From Solen grandis (Eukaryota > Mollusca > Bivalvia > Adapedonta > Solenidae), in assembly GCA_021229015.1 (NCBI GenBank), contig CM037777.1:58807054-58871053 (forward strand): a stretch of DNA of 64,000 nt, in the 5' to 3' direction. The notes under the pieces were generated by a model. That model was not told where the DNA came from. It searched no databases and saw only the letters and a program-made list of their open reading frames with translations. Of the stretch, positions 11,335-22,260 are shown piece after piece; the first letter of the stretch is position 1; every line of letters begins with the position of its first letter. The translations under genes were made by a program, and so were the position numbers.

Positions 11335-13376
11335 CAAGAGGGCCATGATGGCCTGGATCGCTCACCTGAGTACCATGCTACAACTGATTACAAGGTTTTA
11401 AAACAGAAAGATATTCTGATATAACTCAATCTTAAACTTTTAGCCTGACATCTACACACCAAATAAATAAGACCGGGCCTTATGGTTTCAGAGGAGAAGA
11501 TTAGGCCGGGGTATCTATCTCCAAAGGGCCACCATTTTGCAAAATTATTATGATAATGAAACATTAGATGATGCTACAACCAAATATCTAAGCTCTAGGC
11601 CTATGGCTTCATAGAAGAAGATTTTAAAGATTTTCCTATATAACTCTATGTTTAAACAAAGTGTCCCCTGGTGCGGTGATTTCTCCACATAGGGTCATGA
11701 TTTGTTACAATCTATGGTAATAAACATAAGCAGATGTTCATACCAAATATCTAATCTCTAGGCTTATGGATTCATAGAAGAAGATTTTATAAAGCTTTTC
11801 TATATAACTCTATGTAAAAAAGTGACCCTGGTGCGGGTCATTTCTCACCATAGGGCTATGAGTTGTAAAATCTTGGTAATGAACCATAAGAAGATGCTAC
11901 ATACAAAAATATCTAAGCTTAGGCTAAAGGAATCATAGAAGAAGATTTTTTTAAAGCTTTATCCTAAATAACTCTATGTAAAACAAGTGGACCCTGTTTC
12001 TCGCGTGCGGGGTCATTTATCACCATAGGGCAATGTTTGTACAATCTTGAGTATTGAACCATAAGATGATGCTACATACCCAATCTCTAAGCACTAGGCT
12101 ATGGATTCATAGAAGAAGATTTTTAAAGATTATTCCTAATATAAACTCTATGTTCAAACAAGTGACCTGGGGCCGGGGTCATTAATTCATCGTAGGGCTC
12201 TGAGTTGTACAATCTTGGTAATGCCCATAAGATGATGCTACATACCAATTTCTAAGCTCTTGGCTAATGTTTGATCATAGAAGAAGATTTTTAAAGTTTT
12301 TCTATATAACTCTATGTAAACAAGTGGACCATTGGTGCGGGGTCATTTATCACCATAGGGTCATGATTTGTTTACAATTTGGGTAATGAAACATAAGATG
12401 ATGCTTCATACCAAATATCTAATCTTCTGCCTTATGGATTCATAGAAGAAGATTTATAAAATTTTCCTATATAACGCTATGGTAAACAAGTGACCCTGGG
12501 CGGGGATTTATCACCGTTTGGATCTTATGATTTGAACATCGTGGTAATGAACCATAGGTGATGCTACTACCAACTCTCTAAGGCTCTAGGCCTAATGGAT
12601 TCATGAAGAAGATTTTTAAGTTATTCCTTATATAATCTATGTAAAACACGTGACCCATGGTGCGGGGTCATTTATCACCATATGTTCATGAATTTGTACA
12701 ATCTTGGTAATGAACCATAAGATGATGTTCATACCAAATATCTAATCACTAGGCCTTATGGATTCATAGAAGAAGATTTTTAAAATATTTTCCTATATAA
12801 CTCTAAGTAAAAACAAGTGACCCTGGTGCTGGGAGGTCATTTATCCACCGTAGGCTATGATTTGAAACAAATTTGGTAATGAACCACTTAGATGCTGCTA
12901 ATTACCAAATATCTCAGCTCTAGGCTAATGGATTCATCAGAAGAGATTTTTAAAGATTTTCCTATAAAACTCTATGTAAAACAAGTGGACCCTGGTGCGG
13001 GGTCATTTTCCCGTGGGCTATGTTTTTGGTACATCTGGTAATGGCCCATAAGATGGATGCTACATCCACATATCTAGCTCTAGGCCTTGCAGTTTGCAGA
13101 AGAAGATTTTCAAAGTTTGCATTTTTAAAAATCTTATTTTTTAGCTTAGTGACTACTTTTTTAACCAATCTGATTATTTGACAACTTGATAGAGGGCATC
13201 ATATGGAATGAATTCTGTGAAAAGTTTGGTCAAAATACTTCAGCGGTTATGAGGAGAATGTTGTTTTTTACAGCAACTTGGTTGCGACGGGACGCACGCC
13301 GACGCCGCAGGACGACGGACGACGACAAACGATCAACAATAGCTCACATGAGCACGTTTTGCTCAGGTGAGCTAAA
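11335..13376 (+). mobile_element. hairpin-ended element with ~10-unit 165-bp satellite (second unit)
   Basis: It begins with AAGAGGGCCATGATGGCC (a GGGCCAT/ATGGCC inverted repeat) and GATCGCTCACCTGAG. About ten satellite units follow between 11,500 and 13,080, then the non-satellite tail and the terminal hairpin near 13,342-13,374. It is the same insertion as 22,261-23,823 but with about three more satellite units and many indels. Confidence 0.75.
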
Positions 13377-13378
13377 AA

Positions 13379-13528
13379 TTCTTCAAAACCTACTTGAAAC
13401 TAAAACCACTCCAGGATCGAAGGATTGTGAGCAGTACAAGAAGAAAAGATGGGGCAAGGGAGGTTTTCTCTCCAAAAGGAAAACCACTCATCATTAAAAA
13501 AGATTAGTGCATGAACCATAAGAAGTGA
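13379..13528 (+). pseudogene. C-terminal coding fragment (second unit), frameshifted
   Basis: This is a noisy counterpart of 885-1,037 and 23,824-23,976. The KTTPGSKDC-like part can still be read in one frame, but base losses break the rest before the conserved TGA at 13,526-13,528. Confidence 0.45.
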
Positions 13529-15670
13529 TATACCCATTAGATTTTTTAGTTGTTAAAATCTCATGCCTTAGTGATTTTAAGATTTTAGTAAATGTAATTC
13601 TTAAATGGAGATGACTGCACTTATGGAGGTGGTTTTTAAAGTTGTCAGATATTTTAGAAATAGTTGTAAGCCAGAAAACATGGGTCTGATTGTGTAATTT
13701 GTAAGTAGTGTCATGAGATGGTACATTTTCTTAGTCTCTGTTTCTTTGCATATTAATTTTTTTAAAGTTATGGGAAGACCACAAAACCTTTAGATATTTT
13801 TGCAAATGAATCATCTATGTTTATTGCAGATGATCTTGGGAGTTACTTCTGTTTTGGTAGTCTTCCATCGAGTTAGATGTATGAAAATATATTCAGTTGT
13901 ATTCACCAAGGTAGTGAAGCACAAGGTAGTGAAGTATGTTTAAACATATTCGGATTATGGTTGAAATATAAAGTATTGTCATTTAAAATTACTATAAAAA
14001 ATTGTGTCAGTAGACTCTTTCTCTCGTAATCTTATTTTATGTTCAAAATAATCATTTGTAATACAAATTTTGGCCACAATTTTTTGTTAAATAGGTTATT
14101 GAAAAGAAACTTTACAAAACTTAACTTTTAGTATATTTACTTGAGTTAAAAGGTTTTGTTTTGCTCATTCTGTGAAAATTATTGTAATTAGCTTATAGAA
14201 GAGGTTCAAATTGTGATGGTCAGACACATTGTTTGAAATTTGCACAAAAAAACCTGATATTTTCAATTTCTCAAAACTTGGTAACTTAATATTTCAAAAT
14301 ACTTGATATCATTGAGAAGGGAATGTCTAAAACCATATATTTTTCTTAAATTTGATCTCTTTTTATCTCTACTATTTTGAAGAAAATGGAGCTAATGTAG
14401 TCAATTGTAGTTCAGCATTGGCCTTTCAGTTCTTGGTCGATTTGCCTGCTTTAAAGTCATTTCATTATGATATTGGCTTTGAAGTTGAATTATATTGTTC
14501 AGGGGCATTAGATAACCACGGAAGTTACCTTTGACTACAATCAATGCTAATTTGGGCTATTTCTAACTTAGAAAATGTTAATTTATTGGCCTTTGTATCT
14601 CCATTCATTCATGGTATTTACGTGAAAGTTTGTTTAAAGGCACCAGACAACCCAGGTTAATAACCTTTGAATAAATTTCATTACAATATATGCTTTTATA
14701 GAATTAAAAAAGAAAACGGTTCATGCTGCTATATTGTAATAAATGTATTTTTAAATGGTATTGGTTTGGTTTGAAACATCTTTAACATATTGAAGGGGGA
14801 CTATGCTATCATGGAAGATACGCTTCATTGGAATATAATGCAAAAATATAGCCCCACTTTTTTAAGTTTGAAAAAAAAATCTTTTAAGTTTTGCAAGCCA
14901 AGGAATTCGTAATGAGGAAAGGCTTGATTTAAAATTTCGGTATAGGATATGTTCCAATGGTATCAAACTATCAATGGTAGATAATTTTAGATACAGTTAC
15001 GCCTATTAGGGGGCACTCTATTATTAAGACTATTGGTAATGTTTTGCATGCAATAATTAGATATCAATCTCAGAAGTTTATGGTATTCACTAGAATGTTA
15101 TGAGTGATTACTCTTGGAAAAATCTCTAATTGTGGCCCTTTTCAAACTAAGTTACTAGGTTCAAAATTTGACGTGCACAGAGTTATTCTTCTCCGTTTAT
15201 AGGCAAGAGCTTGTTATCAGATAATTAATTAAATAGGGGTTCAGGACTCATTACTAATACTGACTACTATAATTTGGCAACTGATGGTTATATTAGGACC
15301 TGCAAAAAGGACAAGAACTGTACTAGGTCCAACAAGCATTTTGCGTAGTAAAGATGCTTTCCTTGGGACAGTGTGTCTTGTTTTAATTTTGACTGTGGCT
15401 CTACGGAGCTTTTGTTAATTTTTATGTTTTGGATATATGTGTTCAAGGACTTGTCTGACATAAAGGGAAAAAAAATGATTGTAAATAAGTTTATGTTTTC
15501 TAAAACATCATATCTTCTGAAATAAAGTTTAAAAATAGTTAGAAATTAGATTTAAAGCAAAACACAGATTAAATTGATTATTGGATAAATTTACTGTAGT
15601 GAGCTATATAATTATTTAGAAAGTGGCTAAGATTACTGGATTTGATTTCAACTGGGAACCCTGCATAAAG
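13529..15670 (+). other. putative 3' untranslated / downstream region (second unit)
   Basis: It is homologous to 1,038-3,165 with many indels. The AATAAA of the clean copies is degraded to ACATAAAG near 15,450. A ~40-bp stretch near 14,730 ending in TTTTTAAATGG is shared with the third unit near 25,185 but missing from the first near 2,245. No gene seen. Confidence 0.4.
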
Positions 15671-15679
15671 TGTTTTAGA

Positions 15680-16435
15680 CTTTCCCCACCATCAAGAACA
15701 ATCTAAATGACAGGGGAAAAAATGACTAGGCAGAGTTTCCCTACCATCCAGCACAATATATTGTATAGGGGGGAAAAAATGAACTGGTCCAGAATTTTCC
15801 TGACTTATGCCTAAATACATGACAGGGGGCAAAAAAACTGACTGGTCAAGAATTTCCCCACCCTCACGGCACACTAAATAGGATAGGGGGGAAAAAAATG
15901 CTGGTCAAGACTTTCCCACCTTCAAGAACAATGTAAATGACAGGGGGGAAAAAAACTGGACTAGGCAGAGTTTCCCCACATCACGCACAATATATTGCAG
16001 AGGGGGGATAAAAAACTGACAGGCCAGAAGAATTTCCACATCAATACAATGTAACTGACAGGGGGAAAACAAACTGACTGGGCCCGGTTCCACATAGCAA
16101 CTATATTGGATGGGGGGAAAAAAACTGACTAGGCAGAGTTCCGCATCACGCACATATATTGGATAGGGGGGAAAAAAACTGACTGGTCAGAAATTTCCTG
16201 ACTTCATGCTCAATCTAAAGACAGGGGGGAAAAACTGACTGGTCAAGAATTCCCCCATCACGACACTAAATTGGATAGGGGGGGGAAAAAACTGATGGTC
16301 TCAAGACTTTCCCCACATTGAAGAACCACTCAAAATGAGAGGGGGGGGGGAAATAACTGGACTAGGCCAGAATTTCCCACATCAATACAATGTAAAAAGA
16401 CAGGGGGGAAAAAACTGACTAGGCCAGAGTTTTCC
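15680..16435. repeat. GGGGAAAAAACTGAC tandem array (unit 1/2 junction)
   Basis: About thirteen units of the same ~55-60-bp repeat as 3,168-3,536, with G-runs of five to ten bases. The right edge joins GAATGCCCTCCGTCCGTCC, as at 3,626 in the previous unit. Confidence 0.85.
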
Positions 16436-16814
16436 TGAATGCCCTCCGTCCGTCCGTCCGTCAGTGCGTTCTCACGAATGATACAATCTGCGACTTTTTA
16501 TGAGTATAAATCGACGCTGTGCAACACTTTTTTAATGTGGGACTAGTCGCACAATGCAATCATTTTTTTTCCGCCAGAATGCCCCCTGTGCGACTCCCGA
16601 TCTAATGTCAAAAACGCACAGTGATTGTCCAAGTTTTGTGTCCAACATTTTATGTCCATGTTATGGTAGAGATTAGAAGCGTTAAATGTTGTTCACATGC
16701 CGAATTTATGTGTGTTTTTATTTTGACCATCCCGGGACGTAATGGAAGTACTTTTGAAAACCAATCAGGATTGCGCATGCTGATGAATAAGTGAGCATGC
16801 GCACACTATCGGTC
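16436..16814 (+). promoter_or_regulatory. TATA-less promoter with CCAAT and NRF1-like sites (third unit)
   Basis: CCAATCA at 16,761-16,767, TTGCGCATGC at 16,771-16,780 and GCATGCGCA at 16,795-16,803 repeat the order and spacing seen at 3,951-3,995. The retained CpG-bearing motifs against general noise support a real regulatory block. The factor assignments (NF-Y, NRF1) are inferred from motif shape only. Confidence 0.5.
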
Positions 16815-16916
16815 CGTTTTGTACAGAGACACACATGTGTGGCCGCACATGTTATCCGTAAATCTCGGGGAATGTCACAGTCTCTCGGGCCTCTAACAAG
16901 GAATTTAGCAGAAAAG
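16815..16916 (+). other. probable non-coding first exon (third unit)
   Basis: It ends in AGAAAAG before the donor GTAAGT at 16,917. It matches 4,010-4,107 and is interpreted as 5' UTR. Confidence 0.4.
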
Positions 16917-17010
16917 GTAAGTTTTCATTGTAATTTCTGTCGAATTCTGATTAACTTGTGTAACATTGTAAATCATTGTCGTGATCGCATCACGAAATGT
17001 AACTGCGCAG

Positions 17011-17096
17011 GAATTCAACAAAGATGGCGGCGCCCATGATACACGACTTGAATGGAATGCTACTAGTGATGTCTCCCAATATCGCATTCTCCTATC
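17011..17096 (+). CDS. candidate start exon of the tandem gene
   Basis: After the acceptor-like AACTGCGCAG, the sequence AAAGATGGCGGCGCCC gives an ATG at 17,024 in a good initiation context; AAGATGGCGGC is also the classic YY1-type element found at start codons. The frame reads M-A-A-P-M-I-H-D-L-N-G-M-L-L. A possible donor is GTAAAT at 17,097, giving phase 1, whereas the PWWP-like exon needs phase 2, so either another exon intervenes or the end is wrong. The second-unit copy near 4,201 lacks this ATG. This stretch is error-prone. Confidence 0.3.
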
Positions 17097-18239
17097 GTAA
17101 ATCGTATTTATTTCACTATCCCATGAATAAAAGAAAAAAAATATTCATATGAATCTTAATTTAAATTATTATTGATCGTTTTTATTCCATTTTTACGACG
17201 ATATTTTGCAGTACATATGTTCACGATCGATGGAATACAGGTCAATTCGTAACCTAACCAATTCGTAACCTATTATTTTTGGTCGATTCGTAATATTTAG
17301 GTACTTATAAAACCAACTTATAAATATGTTATCTTAACTATGTTTTTCTTTTTATGGAAGTATGTTAAAAGTTTTTAGATAAAATTTTGTTTAGTGCAAG
17401 CACAGTCTATTTATGTAGATAACCTTGGTCAAAGGTCAATCTTGAACAAGTCCACAATTCCATACAGAAAGGAAGTCTGCCATTATAAGAGTTATAATAG
17501 AAATGGAGACTGAATTTATTGTGCAAATTATTTTTTTCATTATTTTGTGCTTGTGATTTTTTCTATTTTTTTGGAAATTCTTTTTTGTTAAAGATGATAA
17601 GGAGATTCTTAGTGATCTGGGATAGGTTCTATGGATATGAATGGTTGTATGGTCAACACTCAAATAACTAATGTAAGTACATTGAATTCATTACCCAACA
17701 TACATGCATCTTTGTCAAAGTAAAAGCAGTTCTTGATAGGCAAAATCCTTTTCACTGTATTTAAGCAAGAAAAAAAAAGAAACAAATAATTTTGACATCT
17801 TAAATGCACACTCGATGAGACAAAAAAATACACGTTAGAGATTAATAGACACAGATGAAATGGACAAAAAAAGACACAAATGACAGACAGAATTTTACAC
17901 ATGTTTTTTTTTTTATTATTATTATTTTAATTTATTTTGACCCCTGACCATTTTCATTCAAGATTCAAAAGTTAATATTTGTGAAATTTCAAGTGTCAAA
18001 ATCCTACTCCAAAAGGCCCCAGTATTAATTATCAGTCTGGCAATTACAGCATGCTAGTATTTCTTTTTTCTTGGTTAAAAATAGCACTCTCTGATAATAT
18101 CCGTGTCTGCAAATATAGGATTATTTAATTTAACATCACATTGATATATAGATGTAATCAACAAATCAACTACCTAATTGGTGATTGATCAAATGTATTG
18201 CTGATGAATTTCAATAATTGATGTTTTAAGCCGATTTTA
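17097..18239 (+). other. intron-like AT-rich sequence, no gene recognised
   Basis: Homologous to 4,285-5,569, but missing the ~120-bp A/T-rich segment at about 5,215-5,340 of the second unit. No exon candidate seen. Confidence 0.4.
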
Positions 18240-19060
18240 ATACTAGACAAAAAAGAGACATGTCTTTGCCAAGGTAAATGGAGACAAATTAAAAAAAATG
18301 CTGATTCTCAAGAGACAAAAAAGACATGTTAGAGAAAAAAAGACACAAATGGCCTAGACAATAAGACACAAATGGCATGGACAAAAGACAACACTTGTAT
18401 TTCATGAAGGAACATAAGCCAAAAAACACAAAATACATTTAGAAAAAGGCCCAAATGAGCTGGACAAAAGACCATCATGTATTTCATGAAGTAACTGCTG
18501 ATCCTTTAAAGAGACCAAAAAAGACAAGCTTGTTTGAGGCCAAAAGACAAAAATGATATTGACAAAAGTCCCAAATGAGATGGACAAAAAGATATTTCAT
18601 AAAGTAAATGTTGATTCATGAAGAGACCAAAAAGACACGCATGTTTAAGGTCAAAAGACACAAATAATATGGACAAAAAGTCTTAAATGACATGAACAAA
18701 AAGAGACACATGTATTTCATCATGTAAATGCTGATTCTTGAAAAAAGAAGAAAAAAAAGACACGCATGTTTAAGGTCAAAAGACCCAAATGGCATGGACA
18801 AAAAGACACGCATGTATCATGAAGTAATTGCTGATTCTTGAAGAGAAAAAAAAAAGACACACATGCTTAAGGTCAAAAGACACAAATGTTTAAGGTCAAA
18901 AGACCCAAATGGCATGGACAAAAAGACACGCATGTATCATGAAGTAATTGCTGATTCTTGAAGAAAAAAAAAAAGACACACATGTTTAAGGTCAAAAGAC
19001 ACAAATGACATGGACAAAAAGTCCCAAATGATATGGACAAAAAGACACACATGTATTTTA
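18240..19060. repeat. GACAAA-rich intronic satellite (third unit)
   Basis: Cleaner copy of 5,570-6,780. Units of roughly 110-120 bp contain GACACGCATGTTTAAGGTC, AAAAGACCCAAATGGCATGG and TAATTGCTGATTCTTGAAG. A stretch near 18,780-18,850 is repeated almost exactly near 18,900-18,975, showing recent unit duplication. It is shorter than in the second unit. Confidence 0.85.
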
Positions 19061-19243
19061 AATAAAGCTAGGAGATTTTCACGATATTTCCCAGTAATGA
19101 AAATGCATACATGAACACCCATGAACCAAAATGTCAATTAGATTCATTTATTTATATGTTTAGCTTGGTGTCTAAGACTGGTTTTTAGAGAAAGTTGTAT
19201 GACAATTTAATAGTTTCAAAAACAATTCTTTTTGATTTTTCAG

Positions 19244-19369
19244 TCACATGGAGGACAACATTTACTGGGCAAGATTGCCTGGACTGAGTACAAAAGTAAA
19301 ATGGCCAGTTCTGGTCGTCAAAATTGATGGGCACCATGCTACTGTCTTCTGCAGAGCTGACAATGCCAA
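19244..19369 (+). CDS. PWWP-like domain exon of the tandem gene
   Basis: The exon is bounded by TTTTTGATTTTTCAG and the donor GTATGT. It is 126 bp, symmetric (phase 2 in and out), and encodes about 41 residues. Reading from 19,248, the core is YWARLPGLSTKVKWPVLVV, then K-I-D-G-H-H-A-T-V-F-C-R-A-D-N-A. The W-A-x-L-x-G start, the W-P about ten residues later and the V-x-V-x-x-I strand resemble PWWP domains, which bind methylated-histone tails and DNA in the nucleus. The canonical P-W-W-P is reduced to K-W-P, so a related Royal-family barrel is possible. The next recognised exon has an incompatible phase unless an exon was missed or a weak acceptor at 21,586 is used. Confidence 0.5.
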
Positions 19370-19483
19370 GTATGTATTTGACAGTTGTTAGTGTATGTTG
19401 TTTGTGTGTGTAAACATGATAGGCTCACAGATAAATGTAAGTTGAGCAGGAGTTCTTATCACCTGTTACAGTCTTGAAACCCC

Positions 19484-19799
19484 TTTTAGCTCACTTGAGC
19501 ATTACATGCTTATGGTGAGCTCTTGTGATGCTCTTTTGTCCCTCATGTATTGTGCAACGTGTGTCATCAACTTTTTGGGCTTGTTAACACTCTAGAGGCT
19601 ATAATTATCCAATCTTCATGAACCTTTATCACAGTGTTCGTCTCCATTACATCTTGGACACATTTGAACTTGGGCTATGCTGTGTTAAACTTGATTCATG
19701 AAGACCTCCAGACTGATGATGGTTTTCAAGGCCATGTTTTAGTACAGGATATTCTGTAACCATGTACTCAGATGAGCGATATAGGGCCATTATGGCCCT
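19484..19799 (-). mobile_element. short (~315 bp) hairpin-ended element
   Basis: The left end TTTTAGCTCACTTGAGCA with a partner arm TGCTTATGGTGAGCT forms the hairpin seen at the 3' end of the long elements, in reverse. The right end carries GGGCCATTATGGCCC at 19,784-19,798, the 5' end hairpin. No internal satellite is present; the core reads ...GGTTTTCAAGGCCATGTTTT... It lies in the intron of the third gene unit, at the same place as the copy at 7,213. Confidence 0.75.
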
Positions 19800-21573
19800 T
19801 TGTTTACACACCTTTTTTTTACTTTAAAAAGGATTTCAAATTTAATTTATTCTTACATCTAAATTGTTGACGAATTCAAGCGGATAGTTGTTAAACCGTA
19901 ATTCATGGTTATAACAGCCTTTTTTGATATTAAAAGAAATGATGTAATGAATGTACCTTGACCTGCTGAGAGCCTTTTCGCCATAATGCAAAGAGATGTG
20001 TATTGCAGTTTCAGTGTGAAGATTGAACATCTTGAGCCATTTCCAGGACGGTTTAATAGTCTGAAAACCAAAGGCCTTGGTACAATATATAAAAATAGGG
20101 TTCTCACTAAAATTCTGAAAGTTTGAGTCCTAGGCAAAAATATGCCTAAAAAAGCAATCCCCCACATTGTCCTACAGGAAATGCTCAGTAAAAACAAGTT
20201 GTTTCCTATAATTAGAGTCCAGGACTCAAAATTAAGATTTAGTGAGAACCCTTGTTAGGCATTTTTATATGTTCTTGTTGATATTTGTTAGCAAAAGTTG
20301 ATATTTGTGTGAAACATGTGGAATCATTTCAAAAGTGTAGGTAACCCTAAAGACTGAATTAGAATTGATTAGCTTTACATAATATATTCACTTCCAAAAG
20401 TCATAGAGAAATATCCAATTTTATTAAAAAGCTTATCTGAAGCTCTTAAGTATGCCAGATTTTCATAAATTGCATGCCTTTCCAAGTCTCAGAAATCTGG
20501 TCTAAAAATGTTTTGTTTTGTTACTGCTGTTTCTTGTTCTGATTGTTTTGAACTTCACAATTTTAAGATGTCAAGACATTTTTGTTTTACAAAATGCAGG
20601 GCTCTCTGTTTCAGGGGAACAGTACCTGTACCTTTAGGAACTGGAGTATTCATGTCATTTTCTCTATTTGGGTGAATTTTTTTGGGCAATTTTGCTGTAC
20701 ATACTGCTATGACTATAAAGTGAAAATACACAGAATAGTTCCTGTTTTGTAGTTTTATTAGGTAAATTTAAATGGAAATCAAATGGTAAACTACATCAAT
20801 TTAAAAAAAGAATTACTTTGTTATTTACATGAAGTTTACATTTCCTTTAATTTTGTAGTAGGATTTTTCTTGAAAAAAGGGGGAAACATACCTTTTAGCC
20901 AGGGCCTTATACTGGTACTAAACAAGGAGACCGAGAGCCCTGAAATGTTACATCACTTTGATTTTGAATTTTGTTAAAATAGTGTCATAAGAGAAGACAA
21001 ACAATACATGCTTTTCTTCATTCAACGTTTTGGGCTTGATTCATACAAAAGGAGACTTGTTTGTGTCTTGGCACTTGTAACTTCAAATCATTTGGCATAA
21101 TCCAGTACATTGCTGTCCATTAAAACATTCATTTTTTGAAAATCTATCGTTAATTAACCCTTTCCCTCATAGAAGACTCTATGAAAAGACCTATGCTAAC
21201 AGCATAAAACCAGATCAGCCTGCGAGTTGATCACGTTTTAAGCTGTTCGCTGCTCCTTAGTGATCTGGTAATGAGGATCTTACAATTAAATTTGGTAAGG
21301 TTTAACTGTTGATTTCTGCAGATCAAGCTTTATGTGATACCTATTGAGGGTGTCAAAATGAGTCTGCATAAGCGAAAAGGTTAAAGGAGCCACAGCATTG
21401 TGTGATTTCAGTGAGAAAAGTTACCTTTCTTTTTTGTTTATACAAGTTTTAAAATTATTAATTCTAAAGTTTTCAGTCACATCAACATACAAAATGTCTT
21501 AGGATTCCATTACCTTTTTATTTTAGAAAAAGAAACTTCTAAATAATAAATCAAAAATCATTATATGTTGCAG
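19800..21573 (+). other. intron-like sequence (third unit), no gene recognised
   Basis: Ends in the acceptor TATGTTGCAG at 21,564-21,573. Apart from similarity to 8,330-10,224 nothing is recognised; a further small exon of phase 2-to-1 is expected somewhere here if both flanking exon models are right. Confidence 0.35.
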
Positions 21574-21884
21574 CTCATTTGAAAAGAAAGGCAAAAACTC
21601 TGGCTGCTTTTATAGACGATATATACTGGGCATGCCAAGAATTGGACAACGCAAACCAGACTGATGATGAGAATGATAACCAGGTTGAAAACAATGACAG
21701 CACCTTGCAGAGTGAGGAGATACACCACCAGACTGATGATGAGAAGGACAACCAGGTTGAAAACAATAATAGCACCATGCAGAGTGAGGAGATACACCAC
21801 CAGACTGATGATGAGAATGACAACCAGGTTGAAGACAATAATAGCACCTTGAACAGTGAGGAGATACACCACCAGACTGATGAT
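21574..21884 (+). CDS. acidic 24-residue-repeat exon of the tandem gene
   Basis: This clean 311-bp exon encodes about 103 residues. It opens with H-L-K-R-K-A-K-T-L-A-A-F-I-D-D-I-Y-W-A-C-Q, then three and a half copies of a 24-residue unit: QTDDENDNQVENN, then N/D-S-T-L/M-Q/N-S-E-E-I-H-H. The composition (Asp, Glu, Asn, Gln) predicts a disordered acidic linker, common in nuclear proteins. The acceptor is TTGCAG and the donor GTAGAT at 21,885 falls on a codon boundary, in phase with the next exon. The second unit has about nine repeats. No known family is recognised for the repeat. Confidence 0.6.
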
Positions 21885-22166
21885 GTAGATATGCATTTCC
21901 TTTTTAAATGTGTCCAGTTTCTGTATATTTAGGAACAGCAAAGACTAATATTGTGTAAAAAATCTTATATATTAGGGCCTGGAATTGTACTTTGCATTAA
22001 AAATGTGTTACTAAAGTGTGTATTCTGCATGAATTTATTTATTTCAGCAATACTCCACTTTGTTAAAATAGCTAAGAGGTTAATTCCATGAATGATAAAA
22101 GTGCATTCCAAAATAAAGACTGCTATGAAAATAATTTCTGTACTTTAAAGTGGCAATTTGGACCAG

Positions 22167-22260
22167 GATATGGAGTCCGATGAAGAGGGTGTTCCGGCCA
22201 AAAGACGCAGGCTTGTGACCAGACAGAAATGGACAAAAAGATGAAGAAGATGAACTTAAA
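22167..22260 (+). CDS. basic NLS-like exon ending at an inserted element
   Basis: After the acceptor GGACCAG the frame reads D-M-E-S-D-E-E-G-V-P, then AKRRRLVTRQKWT, a bipartite-looking nuclear localisation run. As printed, a five-A run gives K-R and TGA at 22,242-22,244. With four As, as in the second unit, it reads on as K-D-E-E-D-E-L-K up to 22,260, where the element starts. Removing 22,261-23,823 would join L-K directly to the Y-F-K-T-F-L-E of the downstream fragment. The frame is phase 0 with the acidic exon, which supports the splice. Function is unknown; a DNA- or chromatin-associated nuclear protein is a reasonable inference. Confidence 0.55.
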
